Shown here in pieces: positions 1 through 10,300 of a stretch of 64,000 bases of DNA. How positions within the stretch are numbered: the first letter of the stretch is position 1; each line of letters opens with the position of its first letter. A program made the translations under genes and the position numbers. Origin of the DNA: Bacteroides bouchesdurhonensis (GTDB taxonomy: Bacteria > Bacteroidota > Bacteroidia > Bacteroidales > Bacteroidaceae); NCBI RefSeq assembly GCF_900155865.1, contig NZ_LT707006.1, positions 827,626 to 891,625 of the forward strand. The letters are read 5' to 3'. The notes under the pieces were generated by a model that was given only the letters and a program-made list of their open reading frames with translations, had not been told where the DNA came from and made no database searches.

Positions 1-1
1 A

Positions 2-559
2 GAGGAAAGCAAACAAGACACAGTGATTACCCCCGCCTTCTTGCGAAAGTTGAATGCTACGCTAATGCGTACTACTGGAAGTGTGCATAATGTTATGGGT
101 GGCTCTTTTGATTCTTCCAAAGGTGAGTTTCGTTTGTGCGGTGTTACTGCTGGTGTTGGTGGGCGTTCTTATATGAATTATCAAAAAGTGCCTGCTAAAG
201 TAGAAGAATTTTGTACTATCTTACAGGAAAAACAAAAAACGGTGGGAACATTTCGGGAACAATACGAGTTGAGCTTCAATGTTCACCTTAACTTGGTTAC
301 TATTCATCCGTGGGTGGATGGTAACGGAAGAACGGCTCGCTTGTTGATGAACTATATCCAGTTTTGCTATCACCTTTTCCCAATGAAAGTCTTTAAAGAA
401 GATAGATCCGACTATATTCTTTCTTTGCGGCAATCGCAAGATGATGAAGTAAATCAACCTTTCTTGGATTTCATGGCTGTGCAGCTAAAAAAATCACTAG
501 CATTGGAAATTGAGAAGTATAATACGGCTCATGAAAGAAATTTAAATTTTTTGTTTTAA
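2..559 (+). CDS. Fic/DOC family protein, 5' end outside window
   Basis: The frame is open from the first bases of the window (GAG GAA AGC ...), so the gene starts upstream and only its C-terminal about 185 codons are seen. The Fic core motif HPWVDGNGR is encoded at about 304-330, matching HPFx(D/E)GNGR with Trp in place of Phe. The catalytic His, the acidic residue, Gly-Asn-Gly and Arg are all present. Fic enzymes typically transfer AMP from ATP to a hydroxyl of a target protein; many carry an inhibitory helix or a C-terminal winged helix. No inhibitory motif can be judged because the N-terminus is missing. The protein ends with a basic, Phe-rich tail at 559. The target is unknown. Confidence 0.85.
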   Translation, partial: EESKQDTVITPAFLRKLNATLMRTTGSVHNVMGGSFDSSKGEFRLCGVTAGVGGRSYMNYQKVPAKVEEFCTILQEKQKTVGTFREQYELSFNVHLNLVTIHPWVDGNGRTARLLMNYIQFCYHLFPMKVFKEDRSDYILSLRQSQDDEVNQPFLDFMAVQLKKSLALEIEKYNTAHERNLNFLF

Positions 560-736
560 TTTCCGCTGACCTGGTTTCCTCTTAATTTTTCTCTGTAAAG
601 TCTCCAGTCTTCTGTCTTTTTTATGGAATATTATTCACATATCATTATTTTTTCTTCCCAACCATGGATTATGTATATGTCTTTTTAGGGGAAGTTAAAA
701 AAAAACTCCTGTTTTCCTCTTATTATTTTAGTCCGA

Positions 737-2096
737 TTATGCAGCGGTTCTTTTTTTCTTTTCAACCTTTTCTATCATGCATACCGCATTGGCGGTATGT
801 ATTCCAAAGAGAATCCAAAGCATTTCCGTTTTCCTGTTTCTGGCTTTTATCCTAGCCAGTGAGTAATGTTGTTTCTGTGTTCCAAAGCTTCCTTCCAGGC
901 GGGTAGCTCTTTCACGGCTGAATTCCGAACATAATATCTTACGAAGCAGCTCATCTTTGGCCGCTCTGCCCTTACGCTTAAAGGAAGTACTTATATGATA
1001 TTTAGTACAAAATTTCCGGTTGGCATTATTGGCATAGATTGAACCTGCCGCAAGTGCCTTAACCCTAACCCCGGTCAGTTGTTGTTGCAGCTGAATACAG
1101 TCTTTCAAACGTACTCCTTCGTTAAAAGCCTTAAAGGAGATATGTTCTATAAAGGAGATTCCGTCTATCTGTATATTGTTGACTTTGGCTCCGAATTCAA
1201 CGGATTTGGTTTCCTTGCCCCTGACAATGGGGCGAAGGTAATGCCGGTCGATACTCACGATACGGTCGGACACTTTTTTGCCTGCAAATAAATTCTTCCC
1301 TTGCTCAAGGACTGTCTGTATGACCGAGAAACGTCTTTGGTAATCAGAGGATAGTGTGAGCTTGTGCCTGCAGGATGAATGAAGCTGCTCCAGCTGGTCC
1401 AGTAACTTTTCCAACAACTGAAGTAGTCTGCGTTTAATCATACGGTTCTGTGATTTCCTGCGTTTACGCAGTTTGCTATAAGCAAGACAGGCACGGCTTA
1501 CATCAAGATACTTGTTACGGGGACGTTGTATATGCAATGTCCGGCAATGTTTGCACAGATGACGATGAAGCCATACAATACCTTCCCATAAGAGTTTGAC
1601 ATCAGTAGGAAAGCGCAAATGGCTTTCATAACAGGTGGCATCGGTCATACAGACATGAAGGTTCTCAAGATAAGGTTTCCAATGCTCTGCCAGAATAAGC
1701 TGGAGGGACTCAATATCAAGGCGGTCCGCTAGTTCCTGACGAATTGCACTGACGATTTTAGGATTGGTCAGTGGATGAAGAGGATCAATCTGAACACCAC
1801 AAAATAACTGGTAATGAATATTACCGTTTAAATGTTCAATCAGTTGTGAATCGGAAAAGTTGGTATAGGACTTCAAGACCATCAAGGCTATTTTGCCCTC
1901 AGGAGAAAAATAACTTTTACGACCCAAAGCAGAGGACTTCAAATGCATTTTGTCGGGCCAGTTCCGAGAAAGGAAACAGAGCATGGAGGCGACCTAATTC
2001 ACTCGTTGCAAAACTTTGACGATATTTTTTTAGCATATCGAACTCAGTAAAACCTAAACAAGGTTCGATTTCGGAGATTTTTTGTATCTTTACCAT
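737..2096 (-). pseudogene. DUF772-type (IS1182/IS5-like) transposase, frameshifted
   Basis: The long frame (737-1984) encodes a DDE transposase body, but its family N-terminus lies in another frame starting with ATG at 2096 (MVKIQKISEIEP...). The frames can be joined at SELA-DKMHLKSS if one C is removed from the GGG/CCC run near 1955-1957, so a one-base insertion is inferred. DNA-binding DUF772 features (SPEGKIALMVLKSY, LIEHLNGNIHYQ) are followed by the catalytic domain with an Asp in MTDATCYES. Where I would expect a catalytic Asp before IYANN, the sequence reads AAGSIYANN, which may be a second lesion. No convincing terminal inverted repeats were found, so the element limits are open. It separates the Fic gene from the glycan-uptake operon. 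Confidence 0.8.
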
Positions 2097-2170
2097 GTGT
2101 TTTTAGTTTAGATTACCCTCATTTTGGCCGTCAAACCGTTTTGGGGGGTGAATGCTTAAAGATACAAAAA

Positions 2171-2201
2171 AGGCAACTGACTCGCAATGAATTAGTTGCC
2201 T
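2171..2201. terminator. Hairpin between IS relic and glycan operon
   Basis: AGGCAACT (2171-2178) pairs with AGTTGCCT (2194-2201), with A-rich sequence on the left and T-rich on the right. This fits a simple intrinsic terminator, probably active in either direction. It lies between the start of the degenerate transposase and the end of the glycan-uptake operon. Confidence 0.45.
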
Positions 2202-2303
2202 TAAATTTTATTATTTTAGGAATATCCCTAAATAAAGTTTTTATTATTTGAAATATTTCTTTTTTTGTGTATTTTCTTCCCGTATCAGAATGTGCTTATA
2301 AAA

Positions 2304-2340
2304 GAGAACCATCACAAAATTGAGTTCTGTGATGGTTCTT
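2304..2340 (-). terminator. Terminator of the SusCD-like operon
   Basis: A perfect 12-bp stem (AGAACCATCACA at 2305-2316 with its complement at 2328-2339) lies 20 bp beyond the last operon gene. Read on the minus strand it is followed by CTTTTAT, so it is a good intrinsic terminator for the six-gene operon that begins near 11.9 kb. Confidence 0.7.
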
Positions 2341-2359
2341 ATCTTAGATTTCAGACGTA

Positions 2360-2800
2360 TTATTCTTCTTTGTCGTCAGATTCTGTAGACTTAGGAAGAT
2401 AAGGTTCTGCTTTTACGCTTTCTTTGGGAGAGCGTATACCTGCTTTATTGATGGCTACTGCAGAAATAGTGTAGACATCATAGCAAGGTACAGTAATGAG
2501 TACTTCCCCTTCGGTACCCTTAGATGCTTCAACTAATATAGGGCTGCTTGAAAACGCACGTGTGGTGACTGCTGAATAAGAAATCTCTACCCGATACACA
2601 TCTTTGTTCATCGGATTCGTCCATTTGACTAGTAGCTCGTTTTCATTCTCTGTTACTTCTGCACGCAACAATGAAACTGGAGCCACAGTATCAATGACAG
2701 GATCTTTTATTAAGGATGTTTCGTCATCGTCATCGCTACAAGATGAAAATGTCCAAGTAAATAGGAAGGACAATAATAATAACTTATAAAGTGTTTTCAT
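2360..2800 (-). CDS. Surface lipoprotein with fibronectin-III-like fold
   Basis: A 146-residue lipoprotein: a lipobox ending at the Cys of FSSC is followed at once by SDDDDE, an acidic stretch typical of the Bacteroides export signal for surface lipoproteins. The rest is one beta-sandwich-like domain (LLVKWTNPMNKDVYRVEISY... YTISAVAINKAG) with the look of an FN3 domain from DUF4959-type SusE-region proteins. The tail is acidic (ESDDKEE). It is the last gene of the operon, 15 bp after the LamG lipoprotein, and ends just before the terminator. A glycan-binding or scaffolding role at the cell surface is inferred from position. No catalytic motif is visible. Confidence 0.75.
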   Translation of the reverse strand: MKTLYKLLLLSFLFTWTFSSCSDDDDETSLIKDPVIDTVAPVSLLRAEVTENENELLVKWTNPMNKDVYRVEISYSAVTTRAFSSSPILVEASKGTEGEVLITVPCYDVYTISAVAINKAGIRSPKESVKAEPYLPKSTESDDKEE

Positions 2801-2815
2801 ATCGTTTCGTTTTTA

Positions 2816-4399
2816 TTATTTTAGGTAATCTTTTTCAATCCATGCCGACATAGGTACTTTAGTGCTAATAGCACCACCTTTACCACAAATAGTTAAGTTG
2901 TTTTCAAATTTTCCTCCGGCGATATCTTGAATATAATTTGTTTCAACTCCGGCGTTAAATTCCCAGTGACCTAGTAAGCCTACAGGGTCCTTTTCTGTTA
3001 ATCTCCACAGATTAGCTCTGATTTGTTCTGGCGTACGGGCAACAGTCCATACACGAGCTTCTCCGATAGAACCATTCAGCATACGTCGGTCGTCACCACA
3101 GGCACGTCCAAGTGTGAACTTGTTATCATCATTACTAGAGGCTAAATCTACTTCTTCATGTCTATTACTTTGATTGTCGATAATATAATCATCTTCTTCT
3201 CCGTTAATGAACAAGCGGTATTGTTCTTTATGATTAGTCTTAGAACAGTCTATGACAAATGTGATATGTATCCATTCATTTGTTTTAAGTTCAGTTTTAC
3301 TATGGAATTTAAAGGCATCTCCTAATGCTGATAGTTCAATGTGTGAACCATCTCCTGTTCCACGTAATAGACATTTCCCTTCCATACCTATAAATGTCTC
3401 TAACCATGAAAGTGAGTTTAAACGACAGATGATTTCCCATGTAGTTTGTTTGACTTTAACAAGCTTATTATCAGTTATATTGCCGAAATTTGCATAGAGC
3501 CAGAATTTGTTATCGAGTGCTAAGCCATAATTCTTTCCATCTACTGTTACAGTCAATTTATTCTCTTGTTTCTTAGAGTCAGTAATTGTAATGTATGTAG
3601 AACCATTTTTCTTACCGGTTATTTCAATTGTATTGCCGTTCATGGATGCTTTCACAATGCTTGGATCAGCAATTTCCAATTTATATCCTCCATTACCACT
3701 GATTATTTCTACTTTTCCGCTCTGTTGTGTTGCACTAAATTGCAGGATCTTTCCGTCGTAATTTGTTATGAGTGGGTCTGGAGCAATTACTTTTGTAACA
3801 ACTGTTAGAGATTTATTTAATTTATCAGTTATTTTGATTTTGGCTGTACCATTATCTAAACCTTTTACAGTAAAAGTACCGGTCGTTTCTATATCTTCTA
3901 CTCCGATTAGTTCCGTACAATTATCTGGGTTTTCAAGGTATTCTACCTTATATCCACCGTTACCAGTGATAATTTTGAACGTGAATACATCCTGTCCGTC
4001 AACTTGGGAAAAAAGAGTAGCTTCCGATTTATTAAGGCGTATTCCGAAGACAGCAGCCGTTTCTACTTTAATATAAGCTCTTTTATAATATTTGTCTGTC
4101 ACGACGATCATTGCTTCAGCATTATTATCTGTCGGGAGTGCTGTGATTGTGATCACTTTACCATCGACAGTGGCTGTTACCACTTCTTCATTAGAGGAAG
4201 TTACTTTATAATCTCCATTACCAGCCATAATATTCACTATACGGCTATTTTCTTGTGCAATCTGTAATTCTGTTTCATCTACTTTCAGTTCTACGGCATT
4301 GGCGGGAATTGTATTTCCTCCATTGTCGTCATCATCGCTACAACTGGTAAACACTAGTGGGAGCATTGCTATTGATAGTATGAATAATATTTTTTTCAT
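2816..4399 (-). CDS. Lipoprotein with Ig-like repeats and LamG domain
   Basis: I start at ATG 4399 (MKKILFILSIAML), not at the in-frame codon at 4447, because only this start gives a proper lipoprotein signal ending at FTSC-SDDDDN. After the acidic linker come three repeats of about 85-95 residues carrying GNG(D/G)YKV or GNGGYKLE motifs, which look like bacterial Ig-like or BACON-type sandwiches. The C-terminal about 210 residues look like a concanavalin A/LamG domain (WEIICRLNS, NEWIHITFVID, NGSIGEARVW, LLGHWEFNAG). The combination points to a surface glycan-binding protein working beside SusD. It is the fifth gene of the operon, 34 bp after its upstream neighbour. Confidence 0.8.
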   Translation of the reverse strand: MKKILFILSIAMLPLVFTSCSDDDDNGGNTIPANAVELKVDETELQIAQENSRIVNIMAGNGDYKVTSSNEEVVTATVDGKVITITALPTDNNAEAMIVVTDKYYKRAYIKVETAAVFGIRLNKSEATLFSQVDGQDVFTFKIITGNGGYKVEYLENPDNCTELIGVEDIETTGTFTVKGLDNGTAKIKITDKLNKSLTVVTKVIAPDPLITNYDGKILQFSATQQSGKVEIISGNGGYKLEIADPSIVKASMNGNTIEITGKKNGSTYITITDSKKQENKLTVTVDGKNYGLALDNKFWLYANFGNITDNKLVKVKQTTWEIICRLNSLSWLETFIGMEGKCLLRGTGDGSHIELSALGDAFKFHSKTELKTNEWIHITFVIDCSKTNHKEQYRLFINGEEDDYIIDNQSNRHEEVDLASSNDDNKFTLGRACGDDRRMLNGSIGEARVWTVARTPEQIRANLWRLTEKDPVGLLGHWEFNAGVETNYIQDIAGGKFENNLTICGKGGAISTKVPMSAWIEKDYLK

Positions 4400-4433
4400 G
4401 TTTATTAATCTTTGGTTAATAATTACTCTTCGT

Positions 4434-5393
4434 TTACTCCTCTTCATCTTCTATAGGTACATCTGGATAGTCTTTTGCCCATACGCTTTGGTTCATCGTC
4501 AATGTACCTTCATATGAATAACGTGCGGAGCTGCCTTCTGACAAATCATTATATTTGTAATTCATAACGATGACAGTTTCTTCGTTGTACTTACGCAGAT
4601 CAGTGGTGTTTTTGGTATATTTGCGCGTAATACTGACAGGTTCTGCTTCTAAATTCAACGCACTATTTTTTGTACTTAATGTAATATTTTTAGTTGTTTC
4701 GTCATACGTTAATTCAACGATATATTGTTTGAAGTCAGTACTATTATCGCGAGTTACATTACCTACGTACATATAACATTTATTTTTAGAAATCGCATAC
4801 AATGTCTTACCATTAGCTGAAGTGGTATAGCTGGTACCTTCTTCCTTTATAGTACCATATCCGGCAAAGTTTCCAGAAAAATGATTCTTAAAGGCAATGT
4901 GATACAATGCCTTAGAATATTTATTTGGACCGATCGGTTCGCCTACAGAAGATGTGATTTTCAGAGGTAATACGTAATCATCATACAAATCTCCAATAAG
5001 GGAAAGGTCTATTGTACAATACCCACTTGTGTTTAGATCTCCTTTTTTGATTGTGAATGTATTTTGATTTAAAGTAAAACTTTCCTCGGGTAACTGTTGG
5101 TAGTATTTACTTGTTTCGTTCTTGTATTTCTCCCAATTATAGGCATCTAATGTATCAGCATCAAAACCAATTTTGATTTGAATATCTTTATCATTACCGG
5201 AAGTTCCGTTTATTCCAAAATATAGAGGTAATATAGCTGTATTATCCTCTTCAATATTCAAGGACGTTTCTTGCCATCCACTTAGCTTCAGGTTAGTGAA
5301 CTTTGTGAATAATTCGTCATCTAACTCGTCTACACAAGAAGAAAACGCCAATAAAAGCAAGGAGATAAGACTTATATTTTTAATCTGTTTCAT
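4434..5393 (-). CDS. DUF1735-like SusE-position lipoprotein
   Basis: A 319-residue lipoprotein (lipobox LLAFSSC, then VDELDDE). The N-terminal half has the beta-sandwich pattern of BT_3987-type DUF1735 domains (LPLYFGINGTSGNDKDIQIKI, long alternating strands, KITSSVGEPI). The C-terminal half resembles DUF4361-type domains in such proteins (FSGNFAGYGTIKEEG, YSYEGTLTM). Proteins of this type follow SusD in many operons and bind the same glycan on the cell surface. It sits 21 bp downstream of the SusD homologue. The ligand cannot be read from the sequence. The domain names are from memory and should be tested by profile search. Confidence 0.7.
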   Translation of the reverse strand: MKQIKNISLISLLLLAFSSCVDELDDELFTKFTNLKLSGWQETSLNIEEDNTAILPLYFGINGTSGNDKDIQIKIGFDADTLDAYNWEKYKNETSKYYQQLPEESFTLNQNTFTIKKGDLNTSGYCTIDLSLIGDLYDDYVLPLKITSSVGEPIGPNKYSKALYHIAFKNHFSGNFAGYGTIKEEGTSYTTSANGKTLYAISKNKCYMYVGNVTRDNSTDFKQYIVELTYDETTKNITLSTKNSALNLEAEPVSITRKYTKNTTDLRKYNEETVIVMNYKYNDLSEGSSARYSYEGTLTMNQSVWAKDYPDVPIEDEEE

Positions 5394-5414
5394 ATTTATA
5401 ACTTAATTATGTTG

Positions 5415-7370
5415 TTATTGCCATCCTGGGTTTTGGGTCATATTTACATTTCGCTTCAGTTCTTCGGTCGGTATAGGGAAGAAATACATTTTTTGTTCAA
5501 AGTTTTTAGGCATTGAAGTAATGGCTGTAGGTACATAATATAATTGTATTTTATCTTCATCATAACTGATGTTGATATTACAACCCATTAATGGCATATT
5601 TTCTTCTACCATAGCATCTTTCCATCTACGATTATCAAGGAAACGGAAAGCATTTTCACCAAGAAACTCTATTTGTCGTTCTCTTTTTATTCTAGTACGG
5701 AGTTCACCTTGATCAGCATATATATCATCCTTAAAATCTGGTAAACCGGCACGAAAACGGATTTGTTTTAACGCATATCTCATTTCCTCAATATCACGTG
5801 AAATGGTCGTACTAGTTCCGTTATAGGTTACTACATTGTGCGTGGTTGTCAGTTCGTTAAGTGCCTCTGCATAAATCAATAGTACTTCTGCATAACGCAT
5901 TGAAGGTTCTGTTTTGTTTACCACATATCCTCCAGTCGTCAACGCGTCTTCAGGGTTATAGAATTTTTTGAAACCAATACCACTTAAAGGGAGATCTTCT
6001 TTGAATCCTAATTTTCCGTCGTTCTCATTTTTGTAGTAGAAAAGTTGTTGTCTTCTATATTTACTTTCATTCGCACTTTCGCATTCCCAAATAGAACCAT
6101 TGTATGCAATAGATGCATAGAATCTAGGTTCCCGGTTAGCATATTGTAATGAAACTTTTGCTGGTAAATATGGATATTCTGTTGAACTAGTTGTAAATCC
6201 TCTTTCTTGGTAATAGCCGTCAGCTTTTCCTTCTTGGATGGTACGTCCGTCATTCATATAATAAGCATCTACCATTTTTTGGGAAACGCCAATTTTATTA
6301 CCTCCATTTAAGGTTCGTGGTATGCAAGACTCCACTAATCCTCTAATAGTGTTATGTCCTTCATTGGTACGGGTGAAAATCAATTCATCATTTTTAGAAC
6401 CAAGGATTGTTCCATCAAAAATTGATTTATACGATGCATATGGGTCAACATCAGCCCAGCCGTTAGGAAATTCTTTATCAGAATATTCTGGATGATGTGG
6501 AGGCATGATAGTTGTTGCTGACGGTTTTATAATATTTAATGCGTATTGGTTTAATTCCATTACGTCTTTGGCAGCGGCGGCGGCTCGTGCCCATTTCCCT
6601 TCATCGTAAGTTTGGTTAATTAATTGATTTCCTACGTTATCTTTCATGTTGAATAAATCTGTATTTCCATTAAATAATGGACTTGCTGCATACAGAAGTA
6701 CTCGTGCGCGTAAAGTCAGAGCAGCTCCCTTAGTAGGGTGTCCCATGTTATTAATGGTACGTCTTACCGGTAGGTTTACAGCTGCAAGTTCCAAATCTTC
6801 GTTAATAAAGTTAATGATATCATCGAATTTGGAACGTGGTAATGAAAGTGTTTCATATGAAAGATTCACATCTAATCCTTCTTTAGGAATTAAGGGAATG
6901 GGGCCATATCTACGAAGTAAAGACCAATAAGCATAAGCGCGTAAAAAATGTGCTTGTGCGGTATAATCAGAGATTTCTGTGAGCGTTAGTTCGGGACATC
7001 TGCCAACATTTTCAATAAATGTGGAAGCTTTACGTACACTCTCGTATACCTTATACATTGTACCGGCTGCACCACGACCATCCATATTGTCTAATGGGTC
7101 ATCAGCACTGTAATTACCATTCTGCATTGCTTTTTCATCTGGATTAATCAGGTCATCGGATCCCCAGCGATAACGCTCTTTAAACTCTGCCATAAAATTC
7201 ATTCCTTCATAGGCGTTAGCCAACCATCCATCTACATAGATTTTTTTTGCAAAAGCCGAATCCAGAGAAAGTTGATCGTAGAAATATTTATCTACATTAA
7301 GATAATCGGCACATGAACTAAGCATAAAGATTGTCCCTATTGCTATTATGTTGAATATTAATTTTTTCAT
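5415..7370 (-). CDS. SusD/RagB-family outer-membrane lipoprotein
   Basis: The start at 7370 (MKKLIFNIIAIGTIF) is chosen because it yields a lipoprotein signal ending at MLSSC-ADYLNVD; the 46 in-frame codons upstream run into the SusC gene and are unlikely to be translated. The 651-residue product has SusD hallmarks: the N-terminal TPR-like region (TAQAHFLRAYAYWSLLRRYGPIPLIP), the family segment SMRYAEVLLIYAEALNEL, and a C-terminal block RIKRERQIEFLGENAFRFLD. SusD proteins form the lid over the SusC transporter and capture glycan. It is 13 bp from the SusC gene, so the two are translated from one message. Confidence 0.93.
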   Translation of the reverse strand: MKKLIFNIIAIGTIFMLSSCADYLNVDKYFYDQLSLDSAFAKKIYVDGWLANAYEGMNFMAEFKERYRWGSDDLINPDEKAMQNGNYSADDPLDNMDGRGAAGTMYKVYESVRKASTFIENVGRCPELTLTEISDYTAQAHFLRAYAYWSLLRRYGPIPLIPKEGLDVNLSYETLSLPRSKFDDIINFINEDLELAAVNLPVRRTINNMGHPTKGAALTLRARVLLYAASPLFNGNTDLFNMKDNVGNQLINQTYDEGKWARAAAAAKDVMELNQYALNIIKPSATTIMPPHHPEYSDKEFPNGWADVDPYASYKSIFDGTILGSKNDELIFTRTNEGHNTIRGLVESCIPRTLNGGNKIGVSQKMVDAYYMNDGRTIQEGKADGYYQERGFTTSSTEYPYLPAKVSLQYANREPRFYASIAYNGSIWECESANESKYRRQQLFYYKNENDGKLGFKEDLPLSGIGFKKFYNPEDALTTGGYVVNKTEPSMRYAEVLLIYAEALNELTTTHNVVTYNGTSTTISRDIEEMRYALKQIRFRAGLPDFKDDIYADQGELRTRIKRERQIEFLGENAFRFLDNRRWKDAMVEENMPLMGCNINISYDEDKIQLYYVPTAITSMPKNFEQKMYFFPIPTEELKRNVNMTQNPGWQ

Positions 7371-7383
7371 ATTTAATATTTTG

Positions 7384-10300
7384 TTAGAATTCAACTTGAA
7401 CTGAGAATGAGTATGTCCGGCTAATTGGATAATTAGAACCGCTTTCATTATTACCTTCCGGATCCCACCATTTAAATGGACTCCAAGTGTAGAGATTTTC
7501 TCCAACAAAGCCTAGGCGTATATTGCTCATATACATTTTGCGAGCAAACCCTTTGGGTAGATCATAAGTAACTTCCACATTTTTTAGGCGTAAGTAACGT
7601 CCGTTTTTCATCCAGAAAGTAGATTTACGATTGTTGTTTGCATTATTTCCCCAAGTTAAGCGTGGCCAATCTGCATTCGGATTTTCTGTGTCAGCTGTTC
7701 CAGAGACTTCTCTTGGACTCCAACGGTTGCCATCTACCATTTCTTGAAGAATGTTACCTGTCATTCCATTATGGAATGCATGAGGTCCGTTTCCACCCAC
7801 AAACCAGTCACGTCTACCTGCTCCTTGGAACAAGACATTAACATAAAGATTTTTCCATTGGACACTTGCTCCCATACCATATTGTAAGCCTGGCATTTCT
7901 CTATATCCTAATGGTACATAATCATCATCTGTGATAACGCCGTCACCATTTACATCTTTGTATTTGATATCTCCAGGTAAAACGGGGCGTCCATCTGTTG
8001 CTAACCCTGTTTGTGATGGGCTGCAATCTATATCTTCTTGATCTTTGAATAATCCAAGCGCAATCAAACCACGTGTCTGATTGAGGCGGAATCCTTTATC
8101 CATCTTATACCAAAGTTCATTAGCTGCTTCATCACGGTCTACGATTTCATTATTTTGGTAAGTCATGTTGGCACGTAATGTGATATCTACTTGTCCGATT
8201 CGTTGCAAGAAAGCAATGTTACCATCCCATCCTGTGGCTTTCATGCGTCCAACATTTGCCATTGGAGTTTGATCGGCCAGACCTGTAGTTAATGGCATGT
8301 GATTACGTCTCATGAAAATATCATCGCGTACGTCTTTATAGATATCGACTGTACCTGTTAATTTACTGTTGAAAAGATTGAAATCGATACCTAAATTGTA
8401 TTTTTTTGCAGTTTCCCAAGTTAATTTTGGAGTACCAACCGTTGTTATACGGTATCCTTGAATTCCATGAGAACCGAATTCTCCCCAGTTATACCCACTG
8501 GTTGTTCCTATTAAAGAAATGTAAGGAAAACGTTGTCCACCGATATTATCATTACCTACTAAACCATAAGAACCTCTAATTTTAAGCATTTCTAGCCATG
8601 GTGCAATTCTTTTAATAAATGGTTCTTCAGAAATAACCCATCCGGCAGAATAGGAAGGGAAGAAGCCAAATTGTTTGCCATGCTCAAAATTCTCAGATCC
8701 TGTGTATCCCCAATTGAACTCCACCAAGTATCTGTCACGAAATGCATAAGTAAAGCTTCCTGAATAGGCGAGATTACGGTGAGGGATAGAAGCGATAATA
8801 TCACCTTCATTGGCAAGTCTGGTATCTGCATTTTGTTCTTGATAAAGCATGGCATAAGCTCCTACGCGATGAACCTCTGCAAATAACCGATTGTATTTTA
8901 AATGGGCACGTAAATAATTACGTTTCCAGCCTTCGGTCGTCACAGTTTGGGTCATTGTCTGTGGATTGGATGTCCTACGAAGAATTAGTTGACCTTTTTG
9001 ATCGCGATAGTTTTGAGCTACCCACAATTCAGGTAATTTACGGCGATTGGTAATATTTGAATTTTGTGTATCAAATGCGTAAGTACCTTCAAATATCAAT
9101 CCTTTAGTAATAAAATTTAGTTCTTGTTGTAAAGTAACGTTTAATTCTGCTTTATTTTCCCATATGGTTCTATATCCTGTTTGGGTTAATTGAATTTCAG
9201 GTGTCAATCGACCATTAACATGGGGCCACTGTCCGGTTGAATATTTACGTGGAGAACTTAAAGGAGTAAATTCTGAGAATGATCCCCAGATATTGTCTCC
9301 TTCTGCACCTGGTTGTGTGCGGTCAACTAACCATCCACCTACTCCAATTCTTACTAAAGTGGTTTTAGTTAGATTCATATCAACATTTGCACGATAATTG
9401 TATCGTTTGTAGGTGGAGTTGGTATTATATTTATTTTCTGAACTTTGAGTCTTGTAAATACCATTTTCATCATAATATTGTCCAGATACATAGTATCTGA
9501 CATTATCACCTCCTCCTGAGAAACTGATTTCTGCTTTGTATTGTGGGCTTCCTTTTTTAAGCATAAGGTCTTGCCAGTTTATATTAGGATACAAATCAGG
9601 GTCTAGTCCGTTTTGGATAATATTGAGTTCCTCTGGGGTATACAGAGGACTCTCATAACGTCCTATTTTAGCTTCATTTGCCAATGTAGCCCAATCATAT
9701 GCATTGGCAAACTGTGGCATACGTCCTGTTTGATTATAACCATAAGTAAAACGAGCCCTAATATTAATTTTACCTGGCTTACCTCGTTTAGTGGTAATTA
9801 ATACAACTCCATTTGCTCCTTTGGAACCATAGAGAGCTGTAGCAGATGCATCTTTCAGAATAGAGAAGGACTCAATATCTTGTACCGGTATTTCATTCAT
9901 GCTTCGTTCTACTCCATCTACCAATACAAGTGCTCCACTACCGCTACCAAATGTACTAATACCTCGAATCCAGAACTCAGACATGTTTTCACCCGGTTCA
10001 CCTGAACTTTGAACAGCAATGATACCAGGAACCACTCCTGCTAAAGAGTTTGTCAGGTTTCCGGAAGGAGACGCTAATTGTTTAATATCTACAGATGTAT
10101 AAGCACCGGTTAGAGTCTTCTTGGTTTGTGTACCACTAGCTGTAACTACGACTTCGTCGATTTTTTTACTACTTTCAGTCAATTTGATATCTACATTTGA
10201 GATATCTTTGATTTTCACAATCGGGAGCTCGACTACATCGTAGCCAAGAAATGAAATGACCAGAATATCAAATTGACTAACTTTTAATTTGAATTTTCCA

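Noticed and set aside
2097..2160. Right terminal repeat of the first IS
   Set aside because: I compared 2100-2160 with 560-740 in inverted orientation and found no convincing match, so no element ends are claimed.
7371..7508. Extended N-terminus for the SusD protein
   Set aside because: It would overlap the SusC coding region and destroy the lipoprotein signal; the start at 7370 is better.
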